64,000 nt of DNA, from assembly GCA_023053685.1 (NCBI GenBank), contig JALIGW010000001.1:50387859-50451858 (forward strand). Direction: 5' to 3'. This stretch comes from Diadophis punctatus similis. Taxonomy: Eukaryota; Chordata; Lepidosauria; Squamata; Dipsadidae. The notes beneath the pieces were generated by a model, which did no database searches, was not told the DNA's origin, and was given only the letters and a program-made list of their open reading frames with translations. This document shows positions 1 to 10,060 of this stretch, piece after piece (the first letter of the stretch is position 1; each line of letters begins with the position of its first letter). A program made the translations under genes and the position numbers.

Positions 1-411
1 GTTACCGTGCTTGTTGACCTGTGCTTTGATGACATAGCACATTCATGAGAGTCAATAATCAGATAATTTCTTCCCTCCTCAGGAGACAAAAGTTTTAAAA
101 TAAGAACTGCAATTAGTAATTCACCTTCGTTAGCAGAAGAAGCAGTAAGGTGACAAAAGGCATAACCTCTTCTTGTTGCCAGACTTCCTGTCTCATCTGA
201 ATTTAATAGGAAATTTGGGATGGTTCAAAATTTATTTAAAATAATTAAATGATAGGCACAGAGGCATCTGTAGTTGGGAGAGTAAAAATTGAGCTATTGT
301 GGATGAGTTGCAGAAATCCAGATGACCACAACCCTAACTCTTTTCCTAGACATTGTCCAGTATTTTACAGTTAGATGTGTTATCTTTACTAGCTCATGCA
401 GTGTTTATAAC
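1..411. other. No recognisable feature
   Basis: AT-rich single-copy-looking sequence without a convincing open frame, known repeat terminus or RNA gene. It ends at the 5-bp direct repeat ATAAC (407-411) that flanks the solo LTR. Confidence 0.5.
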
Positions 412-633
412 TGTTACATACTGACGTACGGAGCCGGATTTGCATAGCCGCCACTGATTGGCTAATCTAGGAGCGGGAGAAATAAACTGTCAGTGGCCAG
501 CAGGCAACAGGGAAGCCCTTAAAAGCGGCTTCCCTGCAGCCTGCCGGCAGTTGGTATTGCTTTCAGCCTTGGAGAAATAAAGGTGCTGAACTGTTCCTGA
601 GCGTCGCTCGTTCTTTCCCGCGTGAATCTAACA
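412..633 (+). mobile_element. Solo LTR of an LTR retroelement (ERV-like)
   Basis: The 222-bp unit begins TGTTA and ends TAACA, an inverted terminal pair, and is bounded on both sides by the direct repeat ATAAC (407-411 and 634-638), the 5-bp duplication expected of an integrase-mediated insertion. Inside are an inverted CCAAT box (GATTGG, 456-461), a TATA-like CTTAAAAG (518-525) and a poly-A signal AATAAA (576-581), in the usual U3-R-U5 order. No gag, pol or env lies next to it, so the proviral interior was probably lost by LTR-LTR recombination. The retroviral rather than Gypsy assignment is an inference from the 5-bp duplication and promoter layout. Confidence 0.8.
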
Positions 634-638
634 ATAAC

Positions 639-1329
639 TGTGATGCATGTCCAGAAAACAAACAGAGGTAAATTGTGATCAGCCTGAGGGCCCAGCAAAA
701 TTGGCATTTTGTCCTCTGGTAAATGAGTATTGTGTCATTGAGCATACTTGCTGTAGCAGCCATTTTGTGAATTGGCATGCATCAATTTAGGATATTCTAC
801 AACATGATCTCAAATTTCACTAGCCACCTAAAGTTGACTGCTCCTGGTTCAAACAGCTTTATTTTATTTTGTACAGTATATGACAATTAAATACATGACA
901 CACTCTCTATGTATGTATGTATGTACTGTATGTATGTGTATTAATTATTGGAACTAGAATCTACCAGCTCTCTTTTTGCTTTTTAAATCCAGGATTTGAC
1001 TGAAAGAGCAAAGATGGAAAATAGTTTGAGTGATTTTTAAAAAATACAATGGGGTTAAAAGAAGTAGATAAATGTTCAGGACAACCATGAAGTATGTAGA
1101 AAGCTAGTCTGCTGCCATGGTTAAGGCACCGAGCAAGAAATTGAAAAACTCTGACTTCTAGTCCTGCCTTCTGTGCCGTACAACACAAATACTATTTGGT
1201 ATATGGATTTTTTGTTTTGGTATTTTTGCTACCGAGCTAATAATTGCTTAAGACATAAGGAAAGAGAAATTTATGAGGAATGCAGTATGGAACAAGGAAA
1301 AAGATTAAGCAACCAGTATAAGATACCAG
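639..1329. other. Unassigned sequence with a short (TATG)n tract
   Basis: Nothing coding is evident. An imperfect TATG microsatellite sits at about 909-938. Confidence 0.5.
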
Positions 1330-2475
1330 TACCAGTACCTCATACTTCCCTTTGACCGGTCAGGTCCCACAGAGTGGGTCTCCTCCAGGTCCCGTCAACC
1401 AAACAATGTCGGCTGGCGGGGCCTAGGGGGAGGGCCTTCTCTGTAGGGGCTCCTGTTCTCTGGAACCAACTTCCCCAGAGATACGAATTGTCCCCACTTT
1501 GCTGGCCTTCCGAAAAGCCATTAAGACATGACTTTTCCTGCAGGCAGGGTTCTAAGACAACGTCATTTGGTCTCCCCCATGTATTTTGTATGTTTTTTAA
1601 AAACCTGGACTCTAGCTGGGCAGAGTCCATTGAGTTGACAGGGGGGAGTCTTGGTCCAGCATTGTGGGAGGAGTTTGAGCCTGTTTCTCCTGAGGACGTG
1701 GACAAGCCTGTGGGGGCGATGAGCTCTGCCACCTGTTTATTGGACCCGTGCCCCTCCTGGTTGGTCTCGGCCAGCAGAGAGGTGGCACGCGGCTGGATCC
1801 AGGTGGTTGTCAACGCTTCTTTGAGGGAGGGTTTGGTACCGCAACCATTAAAAGTTGCGGTGGTGAGACCCCTCCTCAAGAAGCCTTCCCTGGATCCAGC
1901 GGATTTGAAGAACTTTCGTCTGGTCTCCGACTTGCCTTTTATAGGTAAAATTGTGGAGAAGGTGGTAGCTTCTCAGCTCCTTCGGTTATTGGAGGAAACT
2001 GATCATCTAGATTCCTATCAGTCGGGTTTCAGGCGCGGTTACAGCACAGAAACTGCCTTGGTCGCCCTGATGGATGATCTCTGGCGAGCCCGGGATGGGG
2101 GAAATTCCTCCATCCTGGTGCTACTTGATCTCATTGGCTTTCGATACCATCGACCATGGTATCCTTCTGCATCGTCTCGGCGAGTTGGGAGTGGGAGGCA
2201 CCGTTTTGCGGTGGTTCTCCTTTTATCTCGCTGACAGGATACAGTCGGTGTTAGCAGGTGGGCAGAGGTCATCTCCTAGGCCCCTGACTTATGGGGTGCC
2301 TCACGGTTCGGTCCTCTCACCCATCCTGTTTAACATTTACATGAAACCGTTGAGTGAGATCATCCGTAGACATGGGGTGAGTTTCCAACAGTATGCTGAC
2401 GACACCCAGCTGTACATCACCACCCCGTCTAAATTCAGGGAGGCGGTTGATGTGATGAGCCAGTGCAACAATTAT
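1330..2475 (+). pseudogene. L2-clade LINE ORF fragments in permuted order
   Basis: Two stretches match the intact L2-clade protein encoded at 57679-60843, but in the wrong order. Bases 1330-1560 encode the extreme C-terminus (motifs RGRAFSVGAPVLWNQLP and FRKAIKT-like). Bases 1600-2475 encode the upstream RT region, from EFEPVSPEDVDK through SGFRRGYSTETALVALMDD, FDTIDHGIL, GVPHGSVLSPILFNIYMK and QYADDTQLY. A frameshift near 2124 disrupts motif A, so the frame passes from 1374-2234 to 2074-2478. The RT part stops abruptly just after the YADD block and has no LINE 3' end. It is a dead fragment; the order suggests rearrangement rather than one 5'-truncated insertion. Confidence 0.85.
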
Positions 2476-2504
2476 TAAAGCATGCTTTCTGTTATGTATT
2501 GAAT

Positions 2505-2762
2505 ATATATAGTTGTGTTAAGCCCTGCTAAAGTGAAACTAACCTTTAGATGACCCTAACTATTAACTTCAACAGTTTTGGAGGGAAACGTAGAACATTC
2601 ATATTTGGGCAGGCTCTTTCTAGTATTATGATTGGTTAAGGCCCTGTGGGCCCTGAGTATAAATAACAGGGATTTGCCTATTGTTCCTCAGTTCAGTTCC
2701 AGTCAATAAATGCTGCTGTATTTATGCTGATCTGTTCTTGCCTATTGCAGCCCACTACACAA
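2505..2762 (+). mobile_element. Probable solo LTR or promoter-bearing repeat, ends unresolved
   Basis: This unit follows the truncated LINE fragment and carries an inverted CCAAT box (ATTGGTT, about 2631), a TATA box (GTATAAATA, about 2658) and a poly-A signal (AATAAATG, about 2706), in the order and spacing of an LTR. It ends near CCACTACACA. I could not find a convincing TG...CA pair with matching target duplications, so the borders are approximate and the LTR assignment is an inference from the promoter/polyadenylation layout. Confidence 0.4.
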
Positions 2763-3572
2763 TACCTTCAAAATAGAATTTGCCAGGAAGTCTAAATTAT
2801 TGTGTGTGGTTTTTTTCCTTCATCAATTTAAAAGTAATGATCCAGAAGCTTGGACCAACAGGAAGGATGTGAATGAAGAGAGGCCTTTAAATAGCTTGTT
2901 GACAAATCTAATACACATTTCAAAAACAATATCCATCAGTGTTTTGTACAACTCGTCCTATACTGCGTGATGCTGTATCCCTGAGGGATACATACTGGCT
3001 CAATTTTCACAACTCTGGTTGCTATCCTCTCTTCTACAGGAAACTATGTGTTAACCCGTGAACTATAAATTCTGCTTCAGGAGAATATCAGGGAAACCAC
3101 AGGCTATCATTTTTCTGTCTTTAGCAATAGAGGAAGAAGTCCATCCAATGTTGAGTATTTCATCCACTTGAATAAAATTGAAAGATGTGAGATCAGATGC
3201 ATCTACCATTTCCTCACTAGATCTACTCTGGGTTAATGCTCAATTCAACATGACAGAATCAGTGAAGAAAATGGTCATCATTTGTTCTGTCATCAATTGT
3301 TCACCTGCTGTCATTTTCTGTAGGCATCCCTGCGCCCAAAAACCTGGTGATTTACAAACTGCCAAAAACAAAGAAAGGGGTCTTGAAAAAAGGAAACAAA
3401 ACACAGATTTGCATTAAAGTTTTACATGCTCATTTGTTTATATGCATGTACTGTACACCAAGAAGCAATTACTATCATTTAAATAGTAAAATAATTATAC
3501 CACAGTAGAGAAAATTGCAAGTGTTTTTACTGCTCTGATGTGAATGATAAGCTCCAAGGCCCCTAATTCATT
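2763..3572. other. No recognisable feature
   Basis: Unique-looking AT-rich sequence. The longest frame (3178-3417, 79 aa) has no recognisable domain or compositional sign of selection. Confidence 0.5.
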
Positions 3573-3581
3573 ATTGTGATG

Positions 3582-4444
3582 GAGCAGCAGCTGTGGTGGC
3601 ACAGTGGTTAGAATGCAGTATTGCAGGCTAATTCAGCTCACTGCCAAGAGTTCGCTCCTCACTGGCCTAATATTGACTCAGTCTTCCATCCTTTCTGAAG
3701 TTGGTAAAATGAGGACCCAGATTGTTGGGAGCAATATGCTTGACTCTGTAAACAGCTTAGAAAGGGCTACAAAGCACTGTGAAGTAGTACCGTATTTTTC
3801 GGAGTATAAGACGCACCTTTTTCCTCCCTAAAAGTGGCTGAAAATTTGGGTGCGTCTTATACTTCGAATGTAGCTTTTTTTTTCAGCCCTAACTAGGTGC
3901 TAACAGATCTTCCCAGCTCTTACCTTGCAGGCTTTTTCATTGTTACTCTCTCCAAATAATGTTTTTCCAGCCCTAAGTCTTTGCAGGTTTTTTTTCATTG
4001 CTCTACTTGCTCCAAAGAAGGTTTTTTCTAGCCCTAACCAGGTGCTAACGATCTTCCCAGCTCTTACTGGCTTCAGGCTCTTTCATTGTTACTCTCTCAG
4101 AAGAAGGTTTTTTTAAGTCCTAACCAGGAGATAAAATAATGTGCTGAAGCTGCTCCGAATAATTTTTTTTCTAGCCCTAACTAGGTGCTAACGATCTTCC
4201 CAGCTCTTACTGGCTTGCATGCTCTTTCATTGTTACTCTCTCAGAAGAAGGTTTTTTTAAGTCCTAACCAGGGGATAAAATAATGTGCTGAAGCTGACCA
4301 GACTAAGGATGCTAGCCAGATGAATACCTGGTAGGCAGATTGTTTCCCCCTATTTTCCTCCCCAAAAACTAAGGCGTCTTATACTCCGGTGTGTCTTATA
4401 CTTCGAAAAATACGGTATATAAGTCTAAGTGTTATTGCTATTGT
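3582..4444 (+). mobile_element. tRNA-derived SINE with L2-type 3' tail, split by a MITE
   Basis: The head carries a pol III A-box-like stretch (GTGGCACAGTGG, about 3596). The core includes AAATGAGGACCCAGATTG (about 3707). The 3' part runs through the AACAGCTTAG...GTGAAGTAGTA stem into a TATTGC-type tail at 4430-4444. A MITE occupies 3790-4415; removing it restores the normal tail sequence GTAGTATATAAG. Imperfect direct repeats (ATTGTGATG at 3573-3581, ATTGTTATG at 4445-4453) are plausible target duplications. Other copies of this SINE group lie at 19388-19494, 50859-51084 and, on the minus strand, 16361-16693 and 53478-53722. Confidence 0.85.
3790..4415. mobile_element. TA-flanked MITE with CCGTATTTTTC termini, copy 1
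   Basis: The 626-bp non-autonomous DNA transposon is bounded by terminal inverted repeats CCGTATTTTTCGGAGTATAA and the complement of CTTCGAAAAATACGG, with TA on both sides (3788-3789, 4416-4417). The TA duplication is confirmed because excising the element restores the host SINE. The left end folds on itself: GAGTATAAGACGCACC at 3802-3817 pairs with GGGTGCGTCTTATACTTCG about 30 bp later. The interior is built from imperfect repeats of a roughly 120- to 170-bp module (CTAGCCCTAACCAGGTGCTAAC, TCTTTCATTGTTACTCTCTC). A TA target is compatible with a Tc1/mariner-type transposase, but no transposase is present. Confidence 0.85.
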
Positions 4445-4453
4445 ATTGTTATG

Positions 4454-4982
4454 AAAGTCCCTTTGGCTTGGTCATTAATGTCATAGATCAATAGCAGGGA
4501 TACTTAAGTTCTAATTCCTTCTTAAGCACAAAACCCAGCTGGGTGACTTTGGGCCGGTCACATCTTTTCAGCCTTAGGAAGAAAGCAACAGAAATCCAGG
4601 AAAACTGCATGGACATAAAGTCACCTTGAGTCAAGACTGACTTGAAGGCACAAATATATAATTTTTTTATTATGGTTTTTTATTTTTTGATCAGATGCAC
4701 AACTGTTCTTTTTGCTAATAACTTGTGTAACAGAAGACAGTCTTGTCATGAGCAAATAGCTAATAATCTTTAGAAAAAGAAAACACTGAGAGACTGAGAA
4801 AATTATATTGACAGAATAAAAAAGAGAAGAGAAGAATAAACCAGACAGACCCTTTCTCTAAGATGGAAGAAATAGGGCAGTCTGCAAAAGAGGGGGGGAA
4901 TGCAAGCATATGGTTAAATATTAAAAATACTCCCCCTTATGATTAAAAGCATAACATGATTTGTATAAATCAGTATCTAATT
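4454..4982. other. No recognisable feature
   Basis: AT- and purine-rich sequence with no coding signal. A short GATTTGGGCCGGTCA-like stretch near 4550 was not assignable. Confidence 0.4.
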
Positions 4983-5125
4983 TAGTGTTTCTCAACCGTG
5001 GCAACTTTAAAATGTGTGGACTTCAACTCCCACAATTCCCGAGCCAGCAATGCTGTCACCTTAGGTTTGAATGCAATTCTGGGAAATCTGTTCCACATTT
5101 CAAGAACATAGATTGGGAAAAGCTG
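4983..5125. mobile_element. Degraded palindromic hAT-like MITE
   Basis: The left end reads TAGTGTTTCTCAACCGTGGC, close to a hAT terminus common in squamates (CAGTGTTTCTCAACC). It is followed by GTGTGGACTTCAACTCCCACAATTC. The second half (AATTCTGGGAAATCTGTTCC...GGGAAAAGCTGCC) is a decayed complement of the first, so the copy was once a long palindrome. The right terminus is no longer recognisable and no target duplication was found. Confidence 0.55.
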
Positions 5126-5228
5126 CCACATATTGCCACATATACCACAAATTTGAAAGGCAATCAACCAAGAGAAAATACACATGAGACAAATTGAACA
5201 ATAAGCAAATGCAGCTAATATGACTGTA

Positions 5229-5541
5229 AAAGGTAAAGGTTCCCCTCGCACATATGTGCTAGTCATTCCCGACTCTAGGGGGCGGTGCTCATCTCTTTCA
5301 AAGCCAAAGAGCCAACGCTGTGGCCGGCATGACTAAACGCCAAAGGCGCATGGAACGCTGTTACCTTCCCACCAAAGGTGGTCCCTATTTTTTTACTTGC
5401 ATTTTTTACGTGCTTTTGAACTGCTAGGTTGGCAGAAGCTGGGACAAGTAACTGGAGCTCACTAGGGATTTGGACCGCTGAACTGCCGACCTTTCAATCG
5501 ACAAGCTCAGTGTCTTAGCCACTGAGCCACCGTGTCCTTTT
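5229..5541 (-). mobile_element. Sauria-type SINE (tRNA head, Bov-B-like 3' end)
   Basis: Read on the minus strand, the 5' end is tRNA-like: an A box TGGCTCAGTGG and a B-box-like GGTCCAAATCC spaced as in pol III promoters. The 3' end (complement of 5231-5280) ends in GGGGAACC plus ACCTTT units. This matches the Sauria SINE layout with a Bov-B-derived 3' end. Perfect 10-bp direct repeats TATGACTGTA flank it (5219-5228 and 5542-5551), as expected for LINE-mediated insertion. No Bov-B LINE is present in the window. Confidence 0.9.
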
Positions 5542-5551
5542 TATGACTGTA

Positions 5552-5855
5552 CTTGTATTCAAAACTTAACAGCAGTCACAATTTATTTTTTGTTTCTGTG
5601 TCAGTCTGTAATTTTGAGCCTTATTGAATAACATCATCATCCCTAAAGAAGAAGCAAAGAGACAACCAGAAAGAACTTTCAAATCCCACTTTGTTTCCAT
5701 GACTTCTGACTCCATATAAGTTACACAAATTAAACAATATTTCCATCATTGAAAGTACCATTTTGGAATATAGGCATGTAATAAGGGCTGTTTGGCCCTT
5801 TGAAGTCATGAAAAGGATTTGCAGCACATTTTACCTATATGGAATTTCAATAGAC
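5552..5855. other. No recognisable feature
   Basis: Unique-looking sequence between a SINE and a MITE; no coding signal. Confidence 0.4.
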
Positions 5856-5857
5856 TA

Positions 5858-6423
5858 CCGTATTTTTCAGAGTATAAGACGCATCTTAGTTTTTGGGTAG
5901 GAAAATGGGGGGGGGGGATTCTACCTACCAGGTATTCATCTGGTTAGTCCTTAGCCTGGTCAGCTTCAGCACATTAGTTTGCTTGCTGGTTTTGAGGTTG
6001 GGGATGGTGGAGGCTATGCTTCTAAAGCACAGCTGATTGTCGGAGGGAGCAGCAATTAAAAAAGCAAGCAAAGCACGGAAGATTGCTTAACTTGTGTTTG
6101 GGCTGAAAAACAGCTTCAAAAGCACAAAAAGCTCCAGTGACTAAAGCAGGCAAAGAGGGGAAGGGGTAAGAGATGGCAGCAGCTGTTCCGGGTAGCCATT
6201 TTGGGCACCGAGTGAGCGTTTGGAGGCTGAAAATGCAATGCGCGGAGACCAAAAACACAAGCCATTGTCAGTGGCAATCTCTGCAGCCAGGAAGAGGACG
6301 CGTGGAGGCCGAAGAGTAGGGGCTGGCAAGTGGGCGGGGCTACATTCAGAGTATAAGATGCACCCAAATTTTCAGCCTCTTTTAGGAGGGAAAAAAGTGT
6401 GTCTTATACTCTGAAAAATACAG
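5858..6423. mobile_element. TA-flanked MITE with CCGTATTTTTC termini, copy 2
   Basis: It has the same family termini as 3790-4415 (CCGTATTTTTCAGAGTATAA and the complement of TCTGAAAAATACAG), with TA at 5856-5857 and 6424-6425. It is inverted relative to copy 1: the foldback end that is on the left in copy 1 (cue TTTTCAGCCTCTTTTAGGAGG) is on the right here. The central part is unlike copy 1 and more GC-rich (6150-6340), so the two copies share ends but not interiors. Frames in this interval are not conserved and are not reported as genes. Confidence 0.8.
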
Positions 6424-6425
6424 TA

Positions 6426-6743
6426 ACTGTATTCTGGACAGAGGCTCATGTTCTTGATTTATTTTTAAATTGCATGCTTCTTATATTTCTGAGGATCAGA
6501 AATATATCTAGGAACAAAGACTCAAAATGGAGAGTTAGGCTTTGAAATTGTGCGCCTGTGAAAACTAAGAGATCAGTACATGTAGATATTTAGTGAGACT
6601 GTAATGACCTTACTTTTGTAAAGTAGGGCAGTGTTTGCACAAAAAGCTCTGAGCAAAAGCTACTCCAAGGTCAGATTAATTGAAAAATATTTTTTCCCTG
6701 GCCTGGAGTTTGAGGGTGGGTGGTATTGTTTTGTGCTGATTTT
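6426..6743. other. No recognisable feature
   Basis: Unique-looking sequence preceding the LINE relic. Confidence 0.4.
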
Positions 6744-7928
6744 TCTCCTTCCTCCAGGGCCAGTTTTGTTGGGGGTGAAAGAGAGGTCTAGACCACAGTC
6801 TCTGCCTGGTGGGTTGTCTCAAGGCTCCATGCTCTCTTTACTCTCCTGTTTAACAAGTTCATGAAGCAGCTGGATAAGGCCAGCTGATGTTCAGGATAAG
6901 GTATCTCCAACCTGGGGGAAGTCAAAGAGTGAGGTTTACCAAGCAGACTAATAGTCTATATTAGGATTTACTTTGTGGTGAAATTATTTCTCTGCCCTCG
7001 TTGTATCTGTGAATAATCAAACAACTCTGTTTCAGGTACACAGTCCTTCCTGAGTAAGGAGGAACTGGGGAAGCCCTTGCAGGGTTACTGTAAAAAATAG
7101 TCGCATCAGATAAAGTCACTTGGCTTGCTAGGAGTTGTAGTCTGGTTCCGCAATACCTTTGGAGGTGGATAAGGTCTTTGAGGTGTGAGTTTGGCTACAT
7201 GTATTCTGGACCATTGCTCCTTGTGGTTGCTTAAAGCATCCTGGGATGTGGTATGTGGTTAGGTCCAAGAGCTAATTAATGCTTCTGTGCAGAAAACATG
7301 CTCTGAAGGAGATAGTGGTGAACCCCCTTCCCAAGAGGCCATTTGTAGGAGGAAGACTGGCAGAGTCAGGGAAGGAGTTAAAACAGGGATCAGCTTAGAA
7401 TCCCTATGTAGTCACAAATGAACCAAGTTCAACCCCCCTTGAATGCCATTGACCCTAATCTGGTTCTAATCAGACACTGACCATTAGTTGAGAAGATTCA
7501 TGTGCATAAACTTTAAGCAATAAATCAGTTAATCTAAATCTTTATATGTGGACCTGGTTTTTCATGCCTGACACTATCCTTGTACCCAACAGTATTAGAC
7601 AACTTATGTCCAGTCTCCAATCTTCCTTTTTAAGGGAAGGTTATTGAGAGAGTGGCTGGTATACAGCTACAAAGAACCCTGGAAGAAGTGGATTAGTTGG
7701 ACCTTTTACAGTCTGGCTTCAGTCTGAAGCAGAACAGTGAAATGGCATTGGTTGTACATGTCAATGATCTTTGGAGACCTCAGGATGGGGGTGATGCAAC
7801 AATTCTGGCTTCTTGGACCTCATATCAGCTTTCAGTACCATTGATCATGGCATCCTAGACTGACTTTTGGTAGTTGGGAGTGAGAGTACTAGGTTACTGT
7901 ATGGTTGTTGTTCTTCTCCTCCCTCCAT
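6744..7928 (+). pseudogene. Old L2-clade LINE RT relic, permuted
   Basis: Heavily mutated L2-like RT sequence, recognised by comparison with the intact copy at 57679-60843. Bases 6744-6890 encode the block after SSYL, including GGLSQGSMLS and an LFNKFMKQL-like stretch. Bases about 7150-7928 encode the earlier part: CPVSNLPFL-like (7615), FQSGFSLKQNSEMALVVHVN (7715) and a decayed FSTIDHGIL (7830). The downstream block therefore lies upstream of the upstream block. A probable LTR interrupts the second block at 7344-7573. Many stops and indels are present. Confidence 0.7.
7344..7573 (+). mobile_element. Possible solo LTR inserted in the L2 relic
   Basis: The surrounding L2 coding sequence (KRP ... 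SLDP-like, then VLDNLCPVSN) is continuous if this interval is removed, so it is an insertion. It begins TGTAGG, ends CCTGACA and contains AATAAA near 7522. The flanking pentamers (CCATT, CTATC) match poorly, so the LTR assignment is tentative. Confidence 0.4.
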
Positions 7929-8169
7929 AGCTGAATGAATGAATGAATATCTTAGCTGCAATAATGTGGATGGCCACTGGATGTCAGTAAGGTGGCAAAA
8001 GAAACTCATTTACTGCCATTTCATGGTCATCTTGATATTTCCATCCAGATATGCTAGCCTTATGCTGAGGAATGCATAATCACATTTGTTCTAGTAGGAA
8101 AGACAGCATTCAAAGTTATGTGAGTAGGTTTCTTCTCTATCTTTCTTCTATCTCTATATCTCTATCTCT

Positions 8170-8672
8170 AACAAAATGCATCGCTGTTTGGTTTGGTGAT
8201 AGCAGTGCCTCAGATAGAAGGTTCATACAGAGAGTGGTAAGGACAGCTGAGAAGATTATAGGAAGCTCTCCCCCCGTTATTCAAGATACTGCTTATAAAT
8301 GCTATGTGCTTAGAGCTCGAAGTATTGTTAGATACCCCACACACCCATTTCACAGTCTGTTTCTGTTGCTCCCCTCTGGAAGGAGGTTTCAAAGTACTTT
8401 TTGCAGGACTACCAGATTCTGTAACAACTTTGTTCCCTATGCCATCCATCTGGTAAACTCGCAAGATTCGTTTTTCTTGCCATGTACATGTATACATCTG
8501 AATTAGACTGTGTTGTTTTTCTGTGCCATATAATATATGTGGGTATGTGGGTCTAAGCATAATTTTTTTTTGTCATGTTTATGTAGTGTATATTGGAGGT
8601 GGTGGCCCTTTGAGAGTTGTATGCAATGAAATTTCATTTAAAGTGACAATAAAGTTATTCTAAATCCAAATC
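8170..8672 (+). pseudogene. 3' end of a Rex1/L2-type LINE ORF with 3' UTR
   Basis: The frame within 8072-8506 encodes a C-terminal motif series typical of Rex1/L2-group LINEs: AVWFGDSSASDRR, QRVVRTAEKIIG, HPFHSLFLLLPSGRRFQS and RTTRF. The 3' end reads ATGCAATGAAATTTCATTT...GACAATAAAG, the expected terminal sequence of this LINE group. The upstream RT and endonuclease are absent and a CTAT-rich tract (8135-8168) sits at the 5' break. It is a 5'-truncated, non-functional copy. Confidence 0.75.
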
Positions 8673-8879
8673 TAAGTTCTAAACGTTATAAAAATAAGGG
8701 CTTGTCCCAAAAATTATGCTTTTGCCCATGTGTTTTCATCATAGTCATGTGGAGAATACTGGAAGCAATACCAAATGCTGTTACCTACCATATTGATACT
8801 CAGCACCACACTGGGACATTGGCTGGACCAAATTTCACCTAAGCTTGTTCGTGTCCAATAGCAACTGCTTGCAACCAAG

Positions 8880-9140
8880 AAATATAACAGACAGAATGAC
8901 AGAGTTGGAAGGGATCTTGGAGGTCTTCTAGTCCAAACCCCTGCTCAAGCAGGAAAGTCTATAACATTTCAGACAAACGATTGTCCAACCTGTTCTTTAA
9001 AATCTCCAGTGTTGGAGATTTTCTGGAGGCAAGTCATTCCACTAATTGTTCTAACTGTCCTTGCATTCAGATATTCTAATAGCAGCAAAGTACTACATCT
9101 ACATGTTCCACTTCATAAAGTCTTCCTTAGCCTACAAAAT
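8880..9140 (-). mobile_element. CR1 LINE 3' end
   Basis: Antisense CR1 3' sequence: AGAGTTGGAAGGGATCTTGG (8899), then CTAGTCCAAACCCCTGCTCAAG and a CAGTGTTGGAGATTTTCTGG segment. The same block appears at 61350-61530 and, on the plus strand, at 31838-31893 and 49682-50365. It is 5'-truncated and diverged beyond about 9100. Confidence 0.8.
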
Positions 9141-9893
9141 AATTGGATGGCCAAGTCTCTTGTTCATTTTCAAGAATCGTATACTGCACTGACAGCAACT
9201 GCGTGTGAACAATGAATAATTCCACGTACAAGTGGAGGCATGACCTTAACGGTGTGGCCTGTTCACATTACTCCAGATATTAATTTGAAAAATATCGTTA
9301 TTTGCTTTATTGGTTGGTATTAAAAAGTCAGATGGCTGACATTCTACCTTTTCAATATCCCTGGCATTTAATCTACAGCTATGCACTTGATTAAGGAGCT
9401 ATGGCATTAAATAAGAAAGGGTAATTAGCCCATTTACTATTGCAAATTGCCATTGGTATAGTAGATTATCAGGACTATTTTGCTCCATGTCTTCCCTTCC
9501 ATTTGAGGACATTGTTGAATGTGAAGGCCAACTTCTTCAGGAAAGATATCTTGGTGCCTAGATTGGACCATTTTCATTTAGACTATAGGTAGGAATTCTT
9601 AATGATTTCATTTAAAGTTCCATTAAGAGATAAACTTTTCTGAAGCTTGGAACTGAACTTGGTTTCAGGCATGGACTGGAATACAATTATCATTCCACTT
9701 CTGAAGTTTTGCAGTGTATATTTTCCCTTCCTTTGCATTCTTTCTGTTATGAGTGAAAAATGTCTAAAAACCACATGTGGATCTATCTGATACAAACACA
9801 ATGCACATCTATATCATTTTAGAATGCATCGATTTTAGTTCGAGTACAGCAGCTGTCATGTAAAAATTCAGACTCTAGATTACGAAGGAGATA
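9141..9893. other. No recognisable feature
   Basis: No repeat or coding signal recognised. Confidence 0.4.
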
Positions 9894-10060
9894 CAGGTAG
9901 TCCTTCACTTACAAGCTTTCATTTAACACTGGTTTTTCATTTTACAATGGATTCACTTAATGAATGCTGTAATCAGGTCCGGTCACATGATGACTTGCTT
10001 TAAGACTGCACTGACTCACTATAGTAATTTGAGTCCCAAATATGATCATAAAGTAAGGAT
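9894..10060 (-). mobile_element. Mariner/Tigger-like MITE fragment (CAGGTAGTCC end)
   Basis: It begins TA-CAGGTAGTCCTTCACTTAC, the terminus of a common squamate repeat with TA target sites, and continues with a diverged interior. Related pieces lie at 18970-19110 and 31896-32200. Orientation is assigned relative to the 31896 copy. The superfamily is inferred from the TA flank only. Confidence 0.5.

Noticed and set aside
5485..5541. tRNA gene
   Set aside because: A and B boxes are present, but the sequence is the head of a Sauria SINE with target duplications and no cloverleaf-length unit.
8072..8506. Host gene encoding a 144-aa protein
   Set aside because: The motifs are those of a Rex1/L2-group LINE C-terminus and the sequence continues into a LINE 3' end.
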